64,000 bases of DNA from a bacterium (lineage in GTDB: Bacteria; Bacteroidota; Bacteroidia; NS11-12g; UBA9320), in NCBI GenBank assembly GCA_018223105.1, contig JAAEYY010000001.1, positions 102,671-166,670 on the forward strand, read 5' to 3'. Shown one piece after another: positions 9,247 through 18,519 of the stretch (positions are counted from its first letter, which is position 1; each line of letters opens with the position of its first letter). The position numbers were made by a program, and so were the translations under genes. The notes beneath the pieces are model-generated. The model made no database searches. It was given only the letters and a program-made list of their open reading frames with translations, and had not been told where the DNA came from.

Positions 9247-9272
9247 CTGTCCGAAGCCTTGGCGTAGGACAG
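9247..9272. repeat. Nested palindromic repeat (CTGTCC...GGACAG)
   Basis: Outer arms CTGTCC (9247-9252) and GGACAG (9267-9272) enclose GAA-GCC-TT-GGC-GTA, whose GCC/GGC can also pair. This gives a two-part hairpin of 26 nt. Confidence 0.65.
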
Positions 9273-9293
9273 GATCTTTTCTGGAGTTTGCTT

Positions 9294-9320
9294 GCCTCCC
9301 GAAACGAAGAGTAGGGAGGG
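9294..9320. repeat. Palindromic repeat (CCTCCC...GGGAGG)
   Basis: CCTCCC (9295-9300) and GGGAGG (9314-9319) flank the 13-nt loop GAAACGAAGAGTA. The arms share the CCTCCC word with the type A repeats nearby. Confidence 0.6.
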
Positions 9321-9353
9321 AATTTCTGAATTGATTATTCCTTGGAATTTGGT

Positions 9354-9395
9354 GCCTGCCTCCCTATCGAGAGATAAACCTGTCGGCAGACAGGC
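9354..9395 (+). repeat. Palindromic repeat, type A, copy 2 (complete)
   Basis: 42 nt running from GCCTGCCTCCC to GGCAGACAGGC. The ends are imperfect inverted repeats of each other, and the centre TATC-GAGA-GATA pairs, giving a nested hairpin. It matches copy 1 at 8807-8845 in the same orientation, 547 nt away. Confidence 0.7.
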
Positions 9396-9547
9396 TTTTA
9401 ATTGGGTGTTTCATCCTATGTGTGTGATCAGCACGGAGGTGTGAGTTTTAGAAAAATTTTGGTCTAATGCAACAAAGTTAGTCCCTTATGTGTCTGTCTA
9501 GTGGAGTAAATAGTGAATGGTATCAGTAGAACCATTAATTCACAAAT

Positions 9548-12500
9548 ATGAACTCCATACCATTACCAAAAATTAGCAATCCGTTTTCAGGATTCATTTC
9601 AAAAACAAATTTTAATCGTGTAAGAATGGTTTTGAGCATAGCTCTTAGCCTCTGTTTCTTGCTGTTACTACCCGGAAAAGCGAGAGCTACCCACGTGATG
9701 GGGGCAGACATTACATATAAATGTATTGATTCATTAAAATTTGAATTTACAATTAAGTATTACCGCGATTGTCGTGGGGTTGCATTTTCAAATCCTTCAA
9801 GCCAAACAACAATTCGGTGTTTAACCGGTGGAAGTCAAGGAGTTAATCTTACCCTTGATGAGATCGCTGAAATTACACCTGTTTGTGCCTCAGCTTCCGG
9901 AGGTTGTAACCCGAGTAACACGCGTTATTCCGGTGATGGTATTGAGCAACATACCTATAAAACCACCATTGATTTTAGTCAAAGCCCTTATAATTCCCTG
10001 ATTAGCTCAGGCTGCTGCAAGTTGAGAATGATTACCCAGCAATGCTGCAGAAATGGGGCTATTAATACAGGTGCTGCGAATCAAAATTTTTATACCTATG
10101 CAGACATTGATCTTTGCTCTGCCCCATGTAATAGTTCGCCATCTCTTACTCAGGAACCAATAGGGATCTTATGCTGTAACCAGCCGTTCTACTATAATAA
10201 TGGTGCTGCAGATACAAATGACTTCGACTCCTTATCTTATTCTTGGGCAAATCCTTTGACTTATAACGGAGCGAATATTAGTTACAGTGGTCAGTATTCT
10301 TATAACCGTCCTTTCCAGGATTACAGACCCGGAGGACCGAACTATACAAATCCTAATGCTACACCTCCAATTGGAACTTATTTAGATCCACTTACCGGTG
10401 ATATAATAGTAACACCAACTCGCTGCGATGAAGTAACCGTTGCTGTGATTGAAGTAAAAGAATGGAGAAAAGATTCAACAGGCACATACAAATTAATAGG
10501 TACCACAAGGCGTGATATGCAATTTATTACCGAAACCTGTGCAGGTAATAATCCTCCAATTGTGGAAGGCCCATATTCTTATGATGTCTGTGCCGGTAGT
10601 CAGCTTTGTTTTGAGGTAACTACAGATGATAAGGTATTCGTTCCGCCACCACCTGCATCTTCACCTCCGCCAGATTCAGTAAAGATTAGCTGGAATAAAG
10701 GTATTCCCGGGGCAACATTTACCATTACAAATCCTACAGCTAGATTACAATCAGGTCAGTTCTGCTGGACTCCATCCTTAGATCAAGCCTCAGATTTACC
10801 TTATACGTTCACCGTAACAGCCAGAGATAATGCATGTAGATTGAATGCGGTTACTGTACGTGGTTTTAGAGTACTCGTTAAACCGCGTGCTCAGGCAGAG
10901 CGCAATATTGATACACTTCCATGTGGTAGATATTCAGTAGAATCTCTCCCTATTGCAGGTTTTAAAGGCACTCCGGTCTATCGATGGCAAATTCTGGATT
11001 CTAATCTGAATATTGTATTTGATCGGAGAACCGCCTCATTTGCTTCTACCGGTTCTTTCTTGAGTGTTAAGAAATCCGATTCCATTACTTTCCGTAAAGG
11101 GGGCTTTTATATCATCCAACATACCATAAATAATGCACCTCAAAATTGTCCAAACACCTATTACGACACTCTTGTGGTCCCTGAACCTTTTAGAGCAGAT
11201 TTATCCATAGGTAAGGATACCTTTATCTGTGCTAAAACTACTTTATCAATTCAGCCCTACATCTACAATGGTGGTGCACCTTATGATTTTCAATGGGCGA
11301 CAATGGGGATTGATGATGATGGAAATACCTTACCAAATGGAGTAATAAGACTCCAAGATACTCTTCCTTATTATGATCTCACTTTGCCTGTAGGACAGTA
11401 CGATACTGCAATTGCTCTTTTTGCAAGAGATGTATCAGGCTGTACCTCCGTCGATACTATCAGGGTCTTCCAAAAAGAGAATCCCAAAGTATTCTTACCC
11501 GAAGATCCCAGAATTTGTACCTATGATTCGCTTATGGTGATACCCACTTTTGATACTGCATACTGGGTTGATCGCGAGAGTATAGATAGTTTAGGTAATT
11601 ACGATACGGTAAGACAAGGAGATACTCTTTTTAAAAAGTGGTTTTTGAATGGAGCATCATCTTATTTCAGCGAAGCTGATTCAAATAATATCAATATTAG
11701 AGGCGAGTACATAGTTAGAGTAACAGACGAACTAGGTTGTTATGCTGAGGATACTCTGTTCTTGAATGTAAATGATACAGTTAAGGCCTTTGCCGGATTA
11801 GATCAGGAATTGTGTTATAATGACATTCTTAGTCTGCAGGCTCAAGGAATGGACACAGCAGGCAATGGTAAATCAGCTTTGTATCGCTGGTATGAAATAC
11901 GAGATAATAATACAGATCGATATTGGGGTAAATTCACAAGTAAGGATACTCAGGCTATTGATACCACTGATTTAAAACTATATCTATCCGTGACCGAAGG
12001 AGGAGTTCAGTGTCATGATAGTGATCTTGTGCATATTGATGTAAATCCTTTACCCGAACTTACGCTCAAGCCTGATTTTGCGGTGTGCTGCGATTATGGA
12101 ATTGTTGATCTTAACTTTAATGCTTTGGCAAACTCCGACCCAAAAGGCGGAACCTGGTGGGTGAGAAATCAACCAACTTATATAGTTGGGAAAGACTTCT
12201 ATCCCGATAGAGCTTGTATGAGCACAACAAACCCGGTTTGGGTAATATATACTTATACTCATCCTACAACAGGCTGTGTTAATTCAGATTCGATTAGAAT
12301 TACAGTTAACCCACTTCCACAAATCAAGACGGAGGCACCAACTTTTTGTCAGGACCTGGGAAGCTTTGATATGGAAGATGAGATCATTCTTATTCCCGGT
12401 AACACCAATAATGGAACTCAGGAATGGGAGTGCGTTCAGTGTAACGGTAATGAACTAGAAGACTTTATTGAGGATGAATTGGGCGGCGTTGGCCCATCTA

Positions 12501-14299
12501 GTTTCATTGTTACGATAAGTGAGCCTAATTATATCATGAAAAATGATGATAAAGACACGGTCATTCTTATTTATACCTTTACTAATGCCTTTGGTTGCGT
12601 GAACTCAGACACTGTTAAGTTTTACATCATTAAAGTTCCAAGTATCAAGTTTAATACACTCCGCGACTTATGCTGGGATGAAGGCATCGTTGACTTAAAC
12701 GACCTAAGTCAAGTGAGTCCGGATGATGGTGTGTGGACAGTTCATTCAGGAGCAGCTTATAGAAATGCCAATGCTCTTGGCGGAATAACAGATAGCAGTA
12801 TTATAAATACTACCGCTTCGGTTGAATTGGCAAATGCTTCTGTAAGTCCAAATGCATTCTTGATTCGATATACGCATGAAGCAACCGGTTGTCCAATCTC
12901 CAGAGATACTACATTGGTTATTAACCCTCTTCCAAATATCACATTGTCTCAAGATAAAGATGAAGCCTGTGATGTAGATGACCCTATCAATATTGGGGCA
13001 AACCCTGCAGGGGGTACATGGACGTCAAGTGTTGGTCCAAACGCATTCACAGGAACTCCGAAGCAGTTTAATCCTCAGTTGGGAATTAATGATGAAGAAA
13101 TTACTCTGATTTACAGCTATACTAATCCTAGTACATTCTGTGAAAGCTCAGACAGTATAACCATGTTTGTGGAATCTAGTCCAAAGCTTGGTTTACCGGA
13201 TGATCTAGAATTTTGTAGAACTAAGGGTGAATCTACAATTCTGCAAACTATTGATCTGGTTACAGCAGAAAACTTGCCTGCTGATCCTGCAGATATTTCC
13301 TGGACTGTGTTTACTCCAAATGGAGCTTCTATTAGCAAAGTAGCAGAAACCACAACCTCGGTTGATTTAAGCATGACGATGTCTAATGACACAATTCATA
13401 CTTACTATATCGACGTAAGGACAGAACCAACAGGAGTATGTCCTCAGTCTCAGGATGCAATGGAAATAAAAATCCATCCAATACCTGCTGCTGAAATTCT
13501 TGCAAGCTTAGATGCCGCATGTAATCCTTTGGAGACAGATTTTAGGGTCGATATTAGTAATGCGATAGATGCTTCAACAGCAACTTATAACTGGAATTTA
13601 GGAAATGGAGAGACTTCTTCACTGAGCAATCCATTTACAAGTTATAATACAGATGGAACAACTGATGTTAGTTTAGTTTTAACATCAGCCTTTGGCTGCG
13701 ACACTACAATTACAAGCACTGTAGATGTTTGGCCAATTCCGCTTGCAAACTTTACCCCGGATCCTAATAATTTTACCACTGCTGCCTTGCCGAGGTTTAA
13801 GTTTAGCAATCAAAGCTCGGTTGATCCAATACTTGGAAGCTCTATTGTGAAGAATTATTGGGACTTTGGAGATTTAGCCACGGATAGCGATACTTCTAAT
13901 GAAGAAAGTCCGTCCTATTATTATGAAGCGGATACGAATACCTACCAGGTAGAGCTCGTAGTGGAAACCAATTTTGGTTGCAGGGATACCTTTATTTATC
14001 CCGTAGTGGTAGGACCCGATCTTATTGTATATATCCCAAATGCCTTCACTCCTAATAATGCAGGACCCACGGAAAATGATGATTTTAAAGCCATTATTAG
14101 CGGCGAAAAATCGATGGAACTTATCATCTTCGATCGATGGGGTGAAATAATGTTCCGTACAACAGATAAAGAAGATGAATGGGATGGTACTTACAAGGGA
14201 GAGCCCGTTCAACAAGACGTTTATTCATACTTGTTAAAAGCTACCGCTTTAAACGATGAAGTCTATACCTATACAGGTACAATCACATTGATAAGGTAG
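9548..14299 (+). CDS. Giant secreted protein with CHU_C (gliding-motility-type) C-terminal domain
   Basis: A 1583-residue exported protein, probably a surface adhesin or matrix protein delivered by type IX secretion. A long N-terminus leads to a hydrophobic core (about residues 27-43) and a signal-peptidase site after Ala-Arg-Ala (45-47). The mature start THVMGADITYKC is a form common in Bacteroidota CHU_C proteins. The first ~210 mature residues are unusually Cys-rich, including CC pairs. The middle consists of about ten Ig/PKD-like beta modules, each marked by an Asp/Thr/Val-rich strand and paired cysteines. PKD-like units lie near 1340-1400 and 1420-1490. The C-terminal domain begins at about 1496 (IPNAFTPNN), includes FDRWGEIMF, and ends TGTITLIR. 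It is a single-gene unit with its own terminator; type IX machinery is not in this window. Confidence 0.93.
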   Translation: MNSIPLPKISNPFSGFISKTNFNRVRMVLSIALSLCFLLLLPGKARATHVMGADITYKCIDSLKFEFTIKYYRDCRGVAFSNPSSQTTIRCLTGGSQGVNLTLDEIAEITPVCASASGGCNPSNTRYSGDGIEQHTYKTTIDFSQSPYNSLISSGCCKLRMITQQCCRNGAINTGAANQNFYTYADIDLCSAPCNSSPSLTQEPIGILCCNQPFYYNNGAADTNDFDSLSYSWANPLTYNGANISYSGQYSYNRPFQDYRPGGPNYTNPNATPPIGTYLDPLTGDIIVTPTRCDEVTVAVIEVKEWRKDSTGTYKLIGTTRRDMQFITETCAGNNPPIVEGPYSYDVCAGSQLCFEVTTDDKVFVPPPPASSPPPDSVKISWNKGIPGATFTITNPTARLQSGQFCWTPSLDQASDLPYTFTVTARDNACRLNAVTVRGFRVLVKPRAQAERNIDTLPCGRYSVESLPIAGFKGTPVYRWQILDSNLNIVFDRRTASFASTGSFLSVKKSDSITFRKGGFYIIQHTINNAPQNCPNTYYDTLVVPEPFRADLSIGKDTFICAKTTLSIQPYIYNGGAPYDFQWATMGIDDDGNTLPNGVIRLQDTLPYYDLTLPVGQYDTAIALFARDVSGCTSVDTIRVFQKENPKVFLPEDPRICTYDSLMVIPTFDTAYWVDRESIDSLGNYDTVRQGDTLFKKWFLNGASSYFSEADSNNINIRGEYIVRVTDELGCYAEDTLFLNVNDTVKAFAGLDQELCYNDILSLQAQGMDTAGNGKSALYRWYEIRDNNTDRYWGKFTSKDTQAIDTTDLKLYLSVTEGGVQCHDSDLVHIDVNPLPELTLKPDFAVCCDYGIVDLNFNALANSDPKGGTWWVRNQPTYIVGKDFYPDRACMSTTNPVWVIYTYTHPTTGCVNSDSIRITVNPLPQIKTEAPTFCQDLGSFDMEDEIILIPGNTNNGTQEWECVQCNGNELEDFIEDELGGVGPSSFIVTISEPNYIMKNDDKDTVILIYTFTNAFGCVNSDTVKFYIIKVPSIKFNTLRDLCWDEGIVDLNDLSQVSPDDGVWTVHSGAAYRNANALGGITDSSIINTTASVELANASVSPNAFLIRYTHEATGCPISRDTTLVINPLPNITLSQDKDEACDVDDPINIGANPAGGTWTSSVGPNAFTGTPKQFNPQLGINDEEITLIYSYTNPSTFCESSDSITMFVESSPKLGLPDDLEFCRTKGESTILQTIDLVTAENLPADPADISWTVFTPNGASISKVAETTTSVDLSMTMSNDTIHTYYIDVRTEPTGVCPQSQDAMEIKIHPIPAAEILASLDAACNPLETDFRVDISNAIDASTATYNWNLGNGETSSLSNPFTSYNTDGTTDVSLVLTSAFGCDTTITSTVDVWPIPLANFTPDPNNFTTAALPRFKFSNQSSVDPILGSSIVKNYWDFGDLATDSDTSNEESPSYYYEADTNTYQVELVVETNFGCRDTFIYPVVVGPDLIVYIPNAFTPNNAGPTENDDFKAIISGEKSMELIIFDRWGEIMFRTTDKEDEWDGTYKGEPVQQDVYSYLLKATALNDEVYTYTGTITLIR

Positions 14300-14324
14300 T
14301 ATATTGAAAGCCCGTTTAGTTTTG

Positions 14325-14352
14325 AGGGAGGACAGAAGTTCTCCCTTTTTTT
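14325..14352 (+). terminator. Terminator after the giant CHU_C protein
   Basis: AGGGAG (14325-14330) pairs with CTCCCT (14341-14346) around a 10-nt loop, and Ts run to 14352. The T run reaches the stop codon of the convergent gene at 14351. Confidence 0.75.
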
Positions 14353-15454
14353 ATATGTTTTTAGTAAGACCCTGGACGACTTTATAACCATTAAAAAACT
14401 CCTTGGCCACAATTCTGATAAAGCTATACGCAGGGACTGCAAGAATCATCCCTACAACACCGGCTAAACTTCCGGCGGCAAGAATGACGATAAAAATTTC
14501 TAAGGGATGCGCTTTCACACTTTTGGAGAAAATGAGGGGTTGAAGCACAAAATTGTCTACCATTTGAGCTACAACAAAAACACTGAGCACGCGGAAGAGA
14601 AACGAGCTAACATCAAAATCGGGTACCACTTGCAGCTGAGTAGTTAAGGCGAGACTCATGCCAATTAAGCCGCCAATAATAGGACCTAGGTATGGAATGA
14701 TATTAAAGATTCCTGCCACTAAACCAATAATGATCGCATTTTCAACTCCCACAATACCAAGACCTACAGAGATGATGGTCATGATGATTAGAATTTGAAG
14801 TACAACTCCAATAAAGTATCTTGATAGCAGATTCTTTGTTTGTTTGAATATAGCTTTAATTTTTTCCAAATATTTATCGGGAGTCAAGCTTTCAACAACG
14901 TTGTCGACAATCGTTCCGTCTTTCAGTAAAAAAAAGCTGATAAAAAGAATGGAGAATAATGCGATAAGGCTATCTGTAAGTCCACTCAGAATGTTAGTGA
15001 AGTAAGAGCTTATCTCCGATACCTGAAAAATCTTACTCACTTCAGTGGTAATCATTTCTTCAAGCTCTTTCTCGTTAAAGTCGAATTTGTCTAACCAACC
15101 AACTGTTCTTTCAATATGGGGTTGGAGTTGCTCTACTAAGGCATCCGGTTCAATTTCTGAAATGATGTTAGCCTGAGAAATCACTTTTGGAATGATCATT
15201 TGGAAAAATCCAAAGAGGATTCCAAGAAAAGTAAAAAGAACAACAAGGGATTTCAGCCAGTTTGGTAAATACCAATTTTTAAAATGAACCTGACCTAATA
15301 GTGCCATCAAAGGTCTACCAATAAATGCTATAATTACGGCCGTGAAAAAGTAGTAAATAATGGTACGTACGTTCCACAGCACATATACCAATAGAATTAC
15401 GCCTATTACACCGAGAAGTATTCTTAGATTTCTATTTAGGTTGCTTGTCTGCAC
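14351..15454 (-). CDS. AI-2E family transporter (PF01594)
   Basis: A 367-residue polytopic inner-membrane protein with the family layout: an N-terminal helix group (about residues 10-45 and 65-88), a soluble middle region, and a C-terminal helix cluster with the signature GIFNIIPYLGPIIGGLIG. Members have been linked to autoinducer-2 export or to Na+/H+ exchange, so the substrate cannot be given from sequence. The ATG at 15454 lies inside the end of the upstream epimerase gene (23-nt overlap), which indicates co-transcription and coupling. Confidence 0.9.
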   Translation of the reverse strand: MQTSNLNRNLRILLGVIGVILLVYVLWNVRTIIYYFFTAVIIAFIGRPLMALLGQVHFKNWYLPNWLKSLVVLFTFLGILFGFFQMIIPKVISQANIISEIEPDALVEQLQPHIERTVGWLDKFDFNEKELEEMITTEVSKIFQVSEISSYFTNILSGLTDSLIALFSILFISFFLLKDGTIVDNVVESLTPDKYLEKIKAIFKQTKNLLSRYFIGVVLQILIIMTIISVGLGIVGVENAIIIGLVAGIFNIIPYLGPIIGGLIGMSLALTTQLQVVPDFDVSSFLFRVLSVFVVAQMVDNFVLQPLIFSKSVKAHPLEIFIVILAAGSLAGVVGMILAVPAYSFIRIVAKEFFNGYKVVQGLTKNI

Positions 15455-15839
15455 AGATTTCGGTTAAGACTTTATTGGTTGATTTAGGATGTAGAAATGC
15501 AATTACTTTCCCGTCTGCACCGTCCTTAGCTTCACTGTGTATTGTTTCAAAACCTTCGTTTTTGAGCCTTTCCAGCTCAGAATTAACATCATGTACTGCA
15601 AATGCAATATGGTGAATTCCTTCACCTCGTTTTTCTATATGCTTGTGTATTGCGCTATTTTCTGAGGTAGCTTGTAAGAGTTCAATTTTCACATCCCCTA
15701 TTTTAAAGAAGGATGTTATTACGCCTTCAGATTCCACTTCTTCCATTTTGTAATGGGCAGAACCTAAAAGCTTCTTAAAACGCTCATTGGATTCCTCTAT
15801 ATCTTTTACCGCAATTCCTATATGTTCTATCTTCTGCAT
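15432..15839 (-). CDS. mce: Methylmalonyl-CoA epimerase
   Basis: A 135-residue vicinal-oxygen-chelate enzyme that interconverts (R)- and (S)-methylmalonyl-CoA, linking propionyl-CoA to succinyl-CoA. It has the paired beta-alpha-beta-beta-beta repeat with the metal-site residues expected of the family: His6 in IEHIGIAV, His76/His77 in GIHHIAFAV and Glu127 in VLTEI. The stop lies 23 nt inside the AI-2E gene. Upstream on the minus strand TTTG-N16-TACTCTTG (-7 at 15852-15859, one mismatch to TAnnTTTG) is a reasonable promoter. No mutase gene is present here. Confidence 0.94.
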   Translation of the reverse strand: MQKIEHIGIAVKDIEESNERFKKLLGSAHYKMEEVESEGVITSFFKIGDVKIELLQATSENSAIHKHIEKRGEGIHHIAFAVHDVNSELERLKNEGFETIHSEAKDGADGKVIAFLHPKSTNKVLTEICADKQPK

Positions 15840-15921
15840 TCTACGGTATTACAAGAGTAGTAATAATTTGACTATCAAAAAAATCAATAGCTTTAACAAA
15901 ACATTTTTGGTCTTTGGAGGT

Positions 15922-15929
15922 TATATTTG
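15922..15929 (+). promoter_or_regulatory. -7 box TATATTTG of the isc operon
   Basis: Perfect TAnnTTTG match 29 nt before the iscS start codon, with no clear TTG at -33. I cannot see a convincing palindrome for an IscR-type repressor, and no iscR gene is adjacent. Confidence 0.65.
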
Positions 15930-15957
15930 CACCTTAGATTTAATCTAAATAAACATA

Positions 15958-17172
15958 ATGCTAAAGTTACCAATATATCTAGACAATAACGCAACCACGC
16001 CAATGGACCCTAGAGTTCTAGAAGCGATGTTGCCGTATTTCAACGAGCGTTTTGGGAATGCAGCCAGCCGTAACCACAGTTTTGGTTGGACTGCAGAAGA
16101 GGCGGTAGACTACGCAAGAGAGCAGGTAGCAGCTCTGATCAATTGTAGCGCGAAAGAAATAATTTTCACTTCAGGAGCTACTGAATCAGATAACCTTGCA
16201 ATTAAGGGAGTATATGAAATGTATGGTGCTAAGGGCAATCATATCATTACTGCAACTACTGAGCATAAAGCCATTCTGGATGCTTGTAAGATAGCGCAGA
16301 AAAAAGGAGCGGAGGTAACCTACCTCAATCCAGGCAGAGATGGTTTAATCGATTTAAATGAACTTGAAGCGGCCATCACCGATAAAACGATTTTGATTTC
16401 CATCATGTATGGAAATAATGAAATTGGAGTAATTCAGGATATTCCTGCAATTTCGGCGATAGCTAAAAAGCACGGCGTTTTATTTCATACAGATGCAACC
16501 CAAGCAGTAGGAAAAATTCCGGTAGACGTAGTTGCAGATGGAATTGATCTAATGTCGTTCAGTGCACATAAAATGTACGGTCCTAAAGGAGTTGGTGCTT
16601 TATATGTGAGAAGAAAAAATCCACGTGTTAAAGTAACCAGTCAGATGGATGGCGGTGGTCATGAAAGAGGCATGAGAAGTGGTACGCTTAACGTACCCGG
16701 TATCGTTGGTCTTGGCAAGGCTTGTGAAATCGCTAAGAATGAAATGGTGGATGAAGCGATCAGACTTAGTGCGATGCGCGATAAATTGGAGAAAGAACTT
16801 CTCACGATAGAAGAAGCATACGTGAATGGTAGCATTGAAAGAAGGCTTCCTCATGTAACCAATATATCCTTTAAGTTTGTTGAAGGTGAAGGTTTGATGA
16901 TGGGAGTGAAAGATATCGCAGTAAGTTCAGGATCAGCTTGTACCAGCGCGAGTTTAGAACCTTCTTATGTGCTTAAAGCTCTGGGTTTGGATGATGAATT
17001 AGCTCATTCTTCCTTGAGGTTTGGCTTGGGACGATTCACTACAGATGAAGAAATAGAGTACACCATAGGTCACGTGAAGACTGCGGTAGATAAATTAAGA
17101 GAAATGAGTCCACTATGGGAGATGTTCAAAGAAGGCATCGACCTTAAATCAGTGGCTTGGCAAGAACACTAA
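15958..17172 (+). CDS. iscS: Cysteine desulfurase IscS
   Basis: PLP enzyme that takes sulfur from cysteine and passes it as a persulfide to IscU. The 404 residues match group I (IscS/NifS) enzymes. The PLP lysine is Lys205 in [12 protein letters not shown] and the active-site cysteine is Cys328 in [14 protein letters not shown], on the long mobile loop that separates IscS from SufS. It heads a three-gene operon with iscU (13 nt later) and iscA (8 nt later). Unlike the proteobacterial operon there is no iscR, hscBA or fdx in the cluster. Confidence 0.96.
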   Translation: MLKLPIYLDNNATTPMDPRVLEAMLPYFNERFGNAASRNHSFGWTAEEAVDYAREQVAALINCSAKEIIFTSGATESDNLAIKGVYEMYGAKGNHIITATTEHKAILDACKIAQKKGAEVTYLNPGRDGLIDLNELEAAITDKTILISIMYGNNEIGVIQDIPAISAIAKKHGVLFHTDATQAVGKIPVDVVADGIDLMSFSAHKMYGPKGVGALYVRRKNPRVKVTSQMDGGGHERGMRSGTLNVPGIVGLGKACEIAKNEMVDEAIRLSAMRDKLEKELLTIEEAYVNGSIERRLPHVTNISFKFVEGEGLMMGVKDIAVSSGSACTSASLEPSYVLKALGLDDELAHSSLRFGLGRFTTDEEIEYTIGHVKTAVDKLREMSPLWEMFKEGIDLKSVAWQEH

Positions 17173-17185
17173 AAAAAGAAAAGAT

Positions 17186-17602
17186 ATGGCATATTCAGAT
17201 AAAGTAATTGATCACTACAACAATCCAAGAAACATTGGAACACTTGATAAGAGCAGCGAAAATGTTGGAACAGGATTAGTTGGAGCACCTGAGTGCGGTG
17301 ACGTAATGCGTCTTCAAATTGAAGTAGATGATAGTACAGGTTTGATTAAAGATGCAAAATTTAAAACTTTTGGATGCGGTTCTGCAATCGCGTCTTCTTC
17401 TTTGGCTACTGAGTGGTTAAAAGGAAAAACCGTTGATGAAGCTTTGAAAATTGACAACATGGCAATTGTAGAAGAGCTTTCATTGCCTCCGGTTAAAATT
17501 CACTGTTCAGTATTAGCAGAAGATGCAATTAAGACTGCTATTAATGACTACCGTGTTAAGAAAGGTTTAGAGCCTATCGAAGACACTAAAAAACATTATT
17601 AA
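17186..17602 (+). CDS. iscU: Iron-sulfur cluster scaffold IscU
   Basis: A 138-residue scaffold on which [2Fe-2S] clusters are built before transfer. The three conserved cysteines are Cys37 (PECGD), Cys64 (TFGCGSA) and Cys107 (KIHCSVLAEDAI), with the conserved Asp39 and His106. The LPPVK motif recognised by HscA-type chaperones is present at 100-104, even though no hscA lies nearby, so a chaperone (HscA elsewhere or DnaK) probably serves it. It follows iscS and precedes iscA closely. Confidence 0.96.
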   Translation: MAYSDKVIDHYNNPRNIGTLDKSSENVGTGLVGAPECGDVMRLQIEVDDSTGLIKDAKFKTFGCGSAIASSSLATEWLKGKTVDEALKIDNMAIVEELSLPPVKIHCSVLAEDAIKTAINDYRVKKGLEPIEDTKKHY

Positions 17603-17610
17603 TATTTGTT

Positions 17611-17937
17611 ATGATTACAGTTTCTGACAGAGCGTCTGAGCGCGTAAAAGGATTGATGAGCGATGAAGGTCTTGGTGAAGACTATTTCATTCGCGTGTCT
17701 GTAGTTGGAGGGGGATGTTCAGGTTTGAGTTACAAACTCGACTTCGATAATGAAGATAAAGAAGGTGATCAGGTATTTGAAAGCAATGGCCAGAAGGTGG
17801 TTTGCGACATGAAAAGCTTCTTGTATCTCTGTGGAACAGAACTCGACTTTACAGATGGTTTAAACGGTAAAGGTTTTCAGTTTAACAACCCAAATGCGAG
17901 TCGTACTTGCGGTTGTGGCGAAAGCTTTGCAGTTTAA
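17611..17937 (+). CDS. iscA: Iron-sulfur assembly protein IscA/ErpA type
   Basis: A-type carrier of 108 residues that holds or delivers Fe-S clusters. The three ligand cysteines are Cys36 in GGGCSGLSYKL and Cys100/Cys102 in SRTCGCGESF. The sequence does not distinguish IscA from ErpA or SufA; its position behind iscS-iscU favours IscA. A strong terminator closes the operon 27 nt after its stop. Confidence 0.94.
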   Translation: MITVSDRASERVKGLMSDEGLGEDYFIRVSVVGGGCSGLSYKLDFDNEDKEGDQVFESNGQKVVCDMKSFLYLCGTELDFTDGLNGKGFQFNNPNASRTCGCGESFAV

Positions 17938-17964
17938 TTTTTAGGAAAATATAACCTAATAAGA

Positions 17965-17987
17965 GGTGCCCAAGGGCACCTTTTTTT
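17965..17987 (+). terminator. Terminator of the isc operon
   Basis: GGTGCC (17965-17970), CAAG loop, GGCACC (17975-17980), then seven Ts (17981-17987). The T run overlaps the stop codon of the convergent gene ending at 17986. On the minus strand the hairpin lacks a good T run. Confidence 0.85.
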
Positions 17988-18519
17988 ATGCCAAATGTTT
18001 GAGATTGGCAGAGTACATAATCACGAATATTAGTCCGAAAAAGGAATTGATCACTCCAACAACCAAACCTAAATTTCCGCCGAGCAAGATCATCGGACCA
18101 AAAAGTAGAATAGCAATTCCTATTACATACATGTAATAACCAAACTTTCTCAGCTGAAACATAAAAATGGCACCAAGAAGCGTGAGAAAGCATGAACCGA
18201 ATGATATTGCTGCTAACATTCGCGCATTTTCTTCTTCCAGTACGGTCATGACACCGCCTTTAATTAGCTCTATTATGTCTAATGCCTCTTGGGCATCTTC
18301 CTCGTACTCCATTTGTTCAGTGGCTTCATCAAATGCAGCTTCAACTTCTTCTTGAGCCTGTCCCAAGTTTGTTGAAAATAATGATATACCTGCATTAATT
18401 AAACCCCAACCGGAACCTATGAAAGTAAGGATACAGATCACAGTTAGGAAATCAGGGCGCTTCTTCTTTTGAGGAACCTCAATAAAATCTTCTTCGTGAT
18501 TAGAAATAGTGTCGGTCAT
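17986..18519 (-). CDS. Membrane protein with acidic loop, unknown function
   Basis: A 177-residue protein. A hydrophilic acidic N-terminus (about 25 residues, with KKKRPDF just before the membrane) precedes helix 1 (about 27-47). An acidic soluble loop rich in Glu follows (about 50-95), then three C-terminal helices (about 100-120, 125-145, 148-172). An in-frame upstream ATG at 18573 would add 18 residues of poor character, so the ATG at 18519 is preferred. It stands alone and converges on the isc operon. I do not recognise the family. Confidence 0.75.
   Translation of the reverse strand: MTDTISNHEEDFIEVPQKKKRPDFLTVICILTFIGSGWGLINAGISLFSTNLGQAQEEVEAAFDEATEQMEYEEDAQEALDIIELIKGGVMTVLEEENARMLAAISFGSCFLTLLGAIFMFQLRKFGYYMYVIGIAILLFGPMILLGGNLGLVVGVINSFFGLIFVIMYSANLKHLA

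Larger units (their letters stand above)
8674..9547. other. 874-nt gene-poor island with several short palindromic repeats
   Basis: No gene I would assert. It contains at least five short palindromic elements of four sequence types (8807-8845, 8904-8923, 9247-9272, 9294-9320, 9354-9395), two of which are copies of the same unit. A minus-strand reading across two of them gives the peptides LPAGRQV and LSIGRQA. Strings of this kind recur in spurious translations of dispersed Bacteroidota repeats. A 53-codon ORF with one hydrophobic segment runs 8941-9102 but may be chance. A possible minus-strand -7 box, TAACTTTG, is at 9473-9480. I see no clear promoter for the gene at 9548. Confidence 0.6.

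Noticed and set aside
9473..9480. Minus-strand TAACTTTG box
   Set aside because: No gene downstream on that strand within the island; kept only as a note.
12050..12262. Several 60-110-codon ORFs antisense to the giant CHU_C gene
   Set aside because: They are shadows of a long coding frame with low-complexity composition and no starts or domains of their own.
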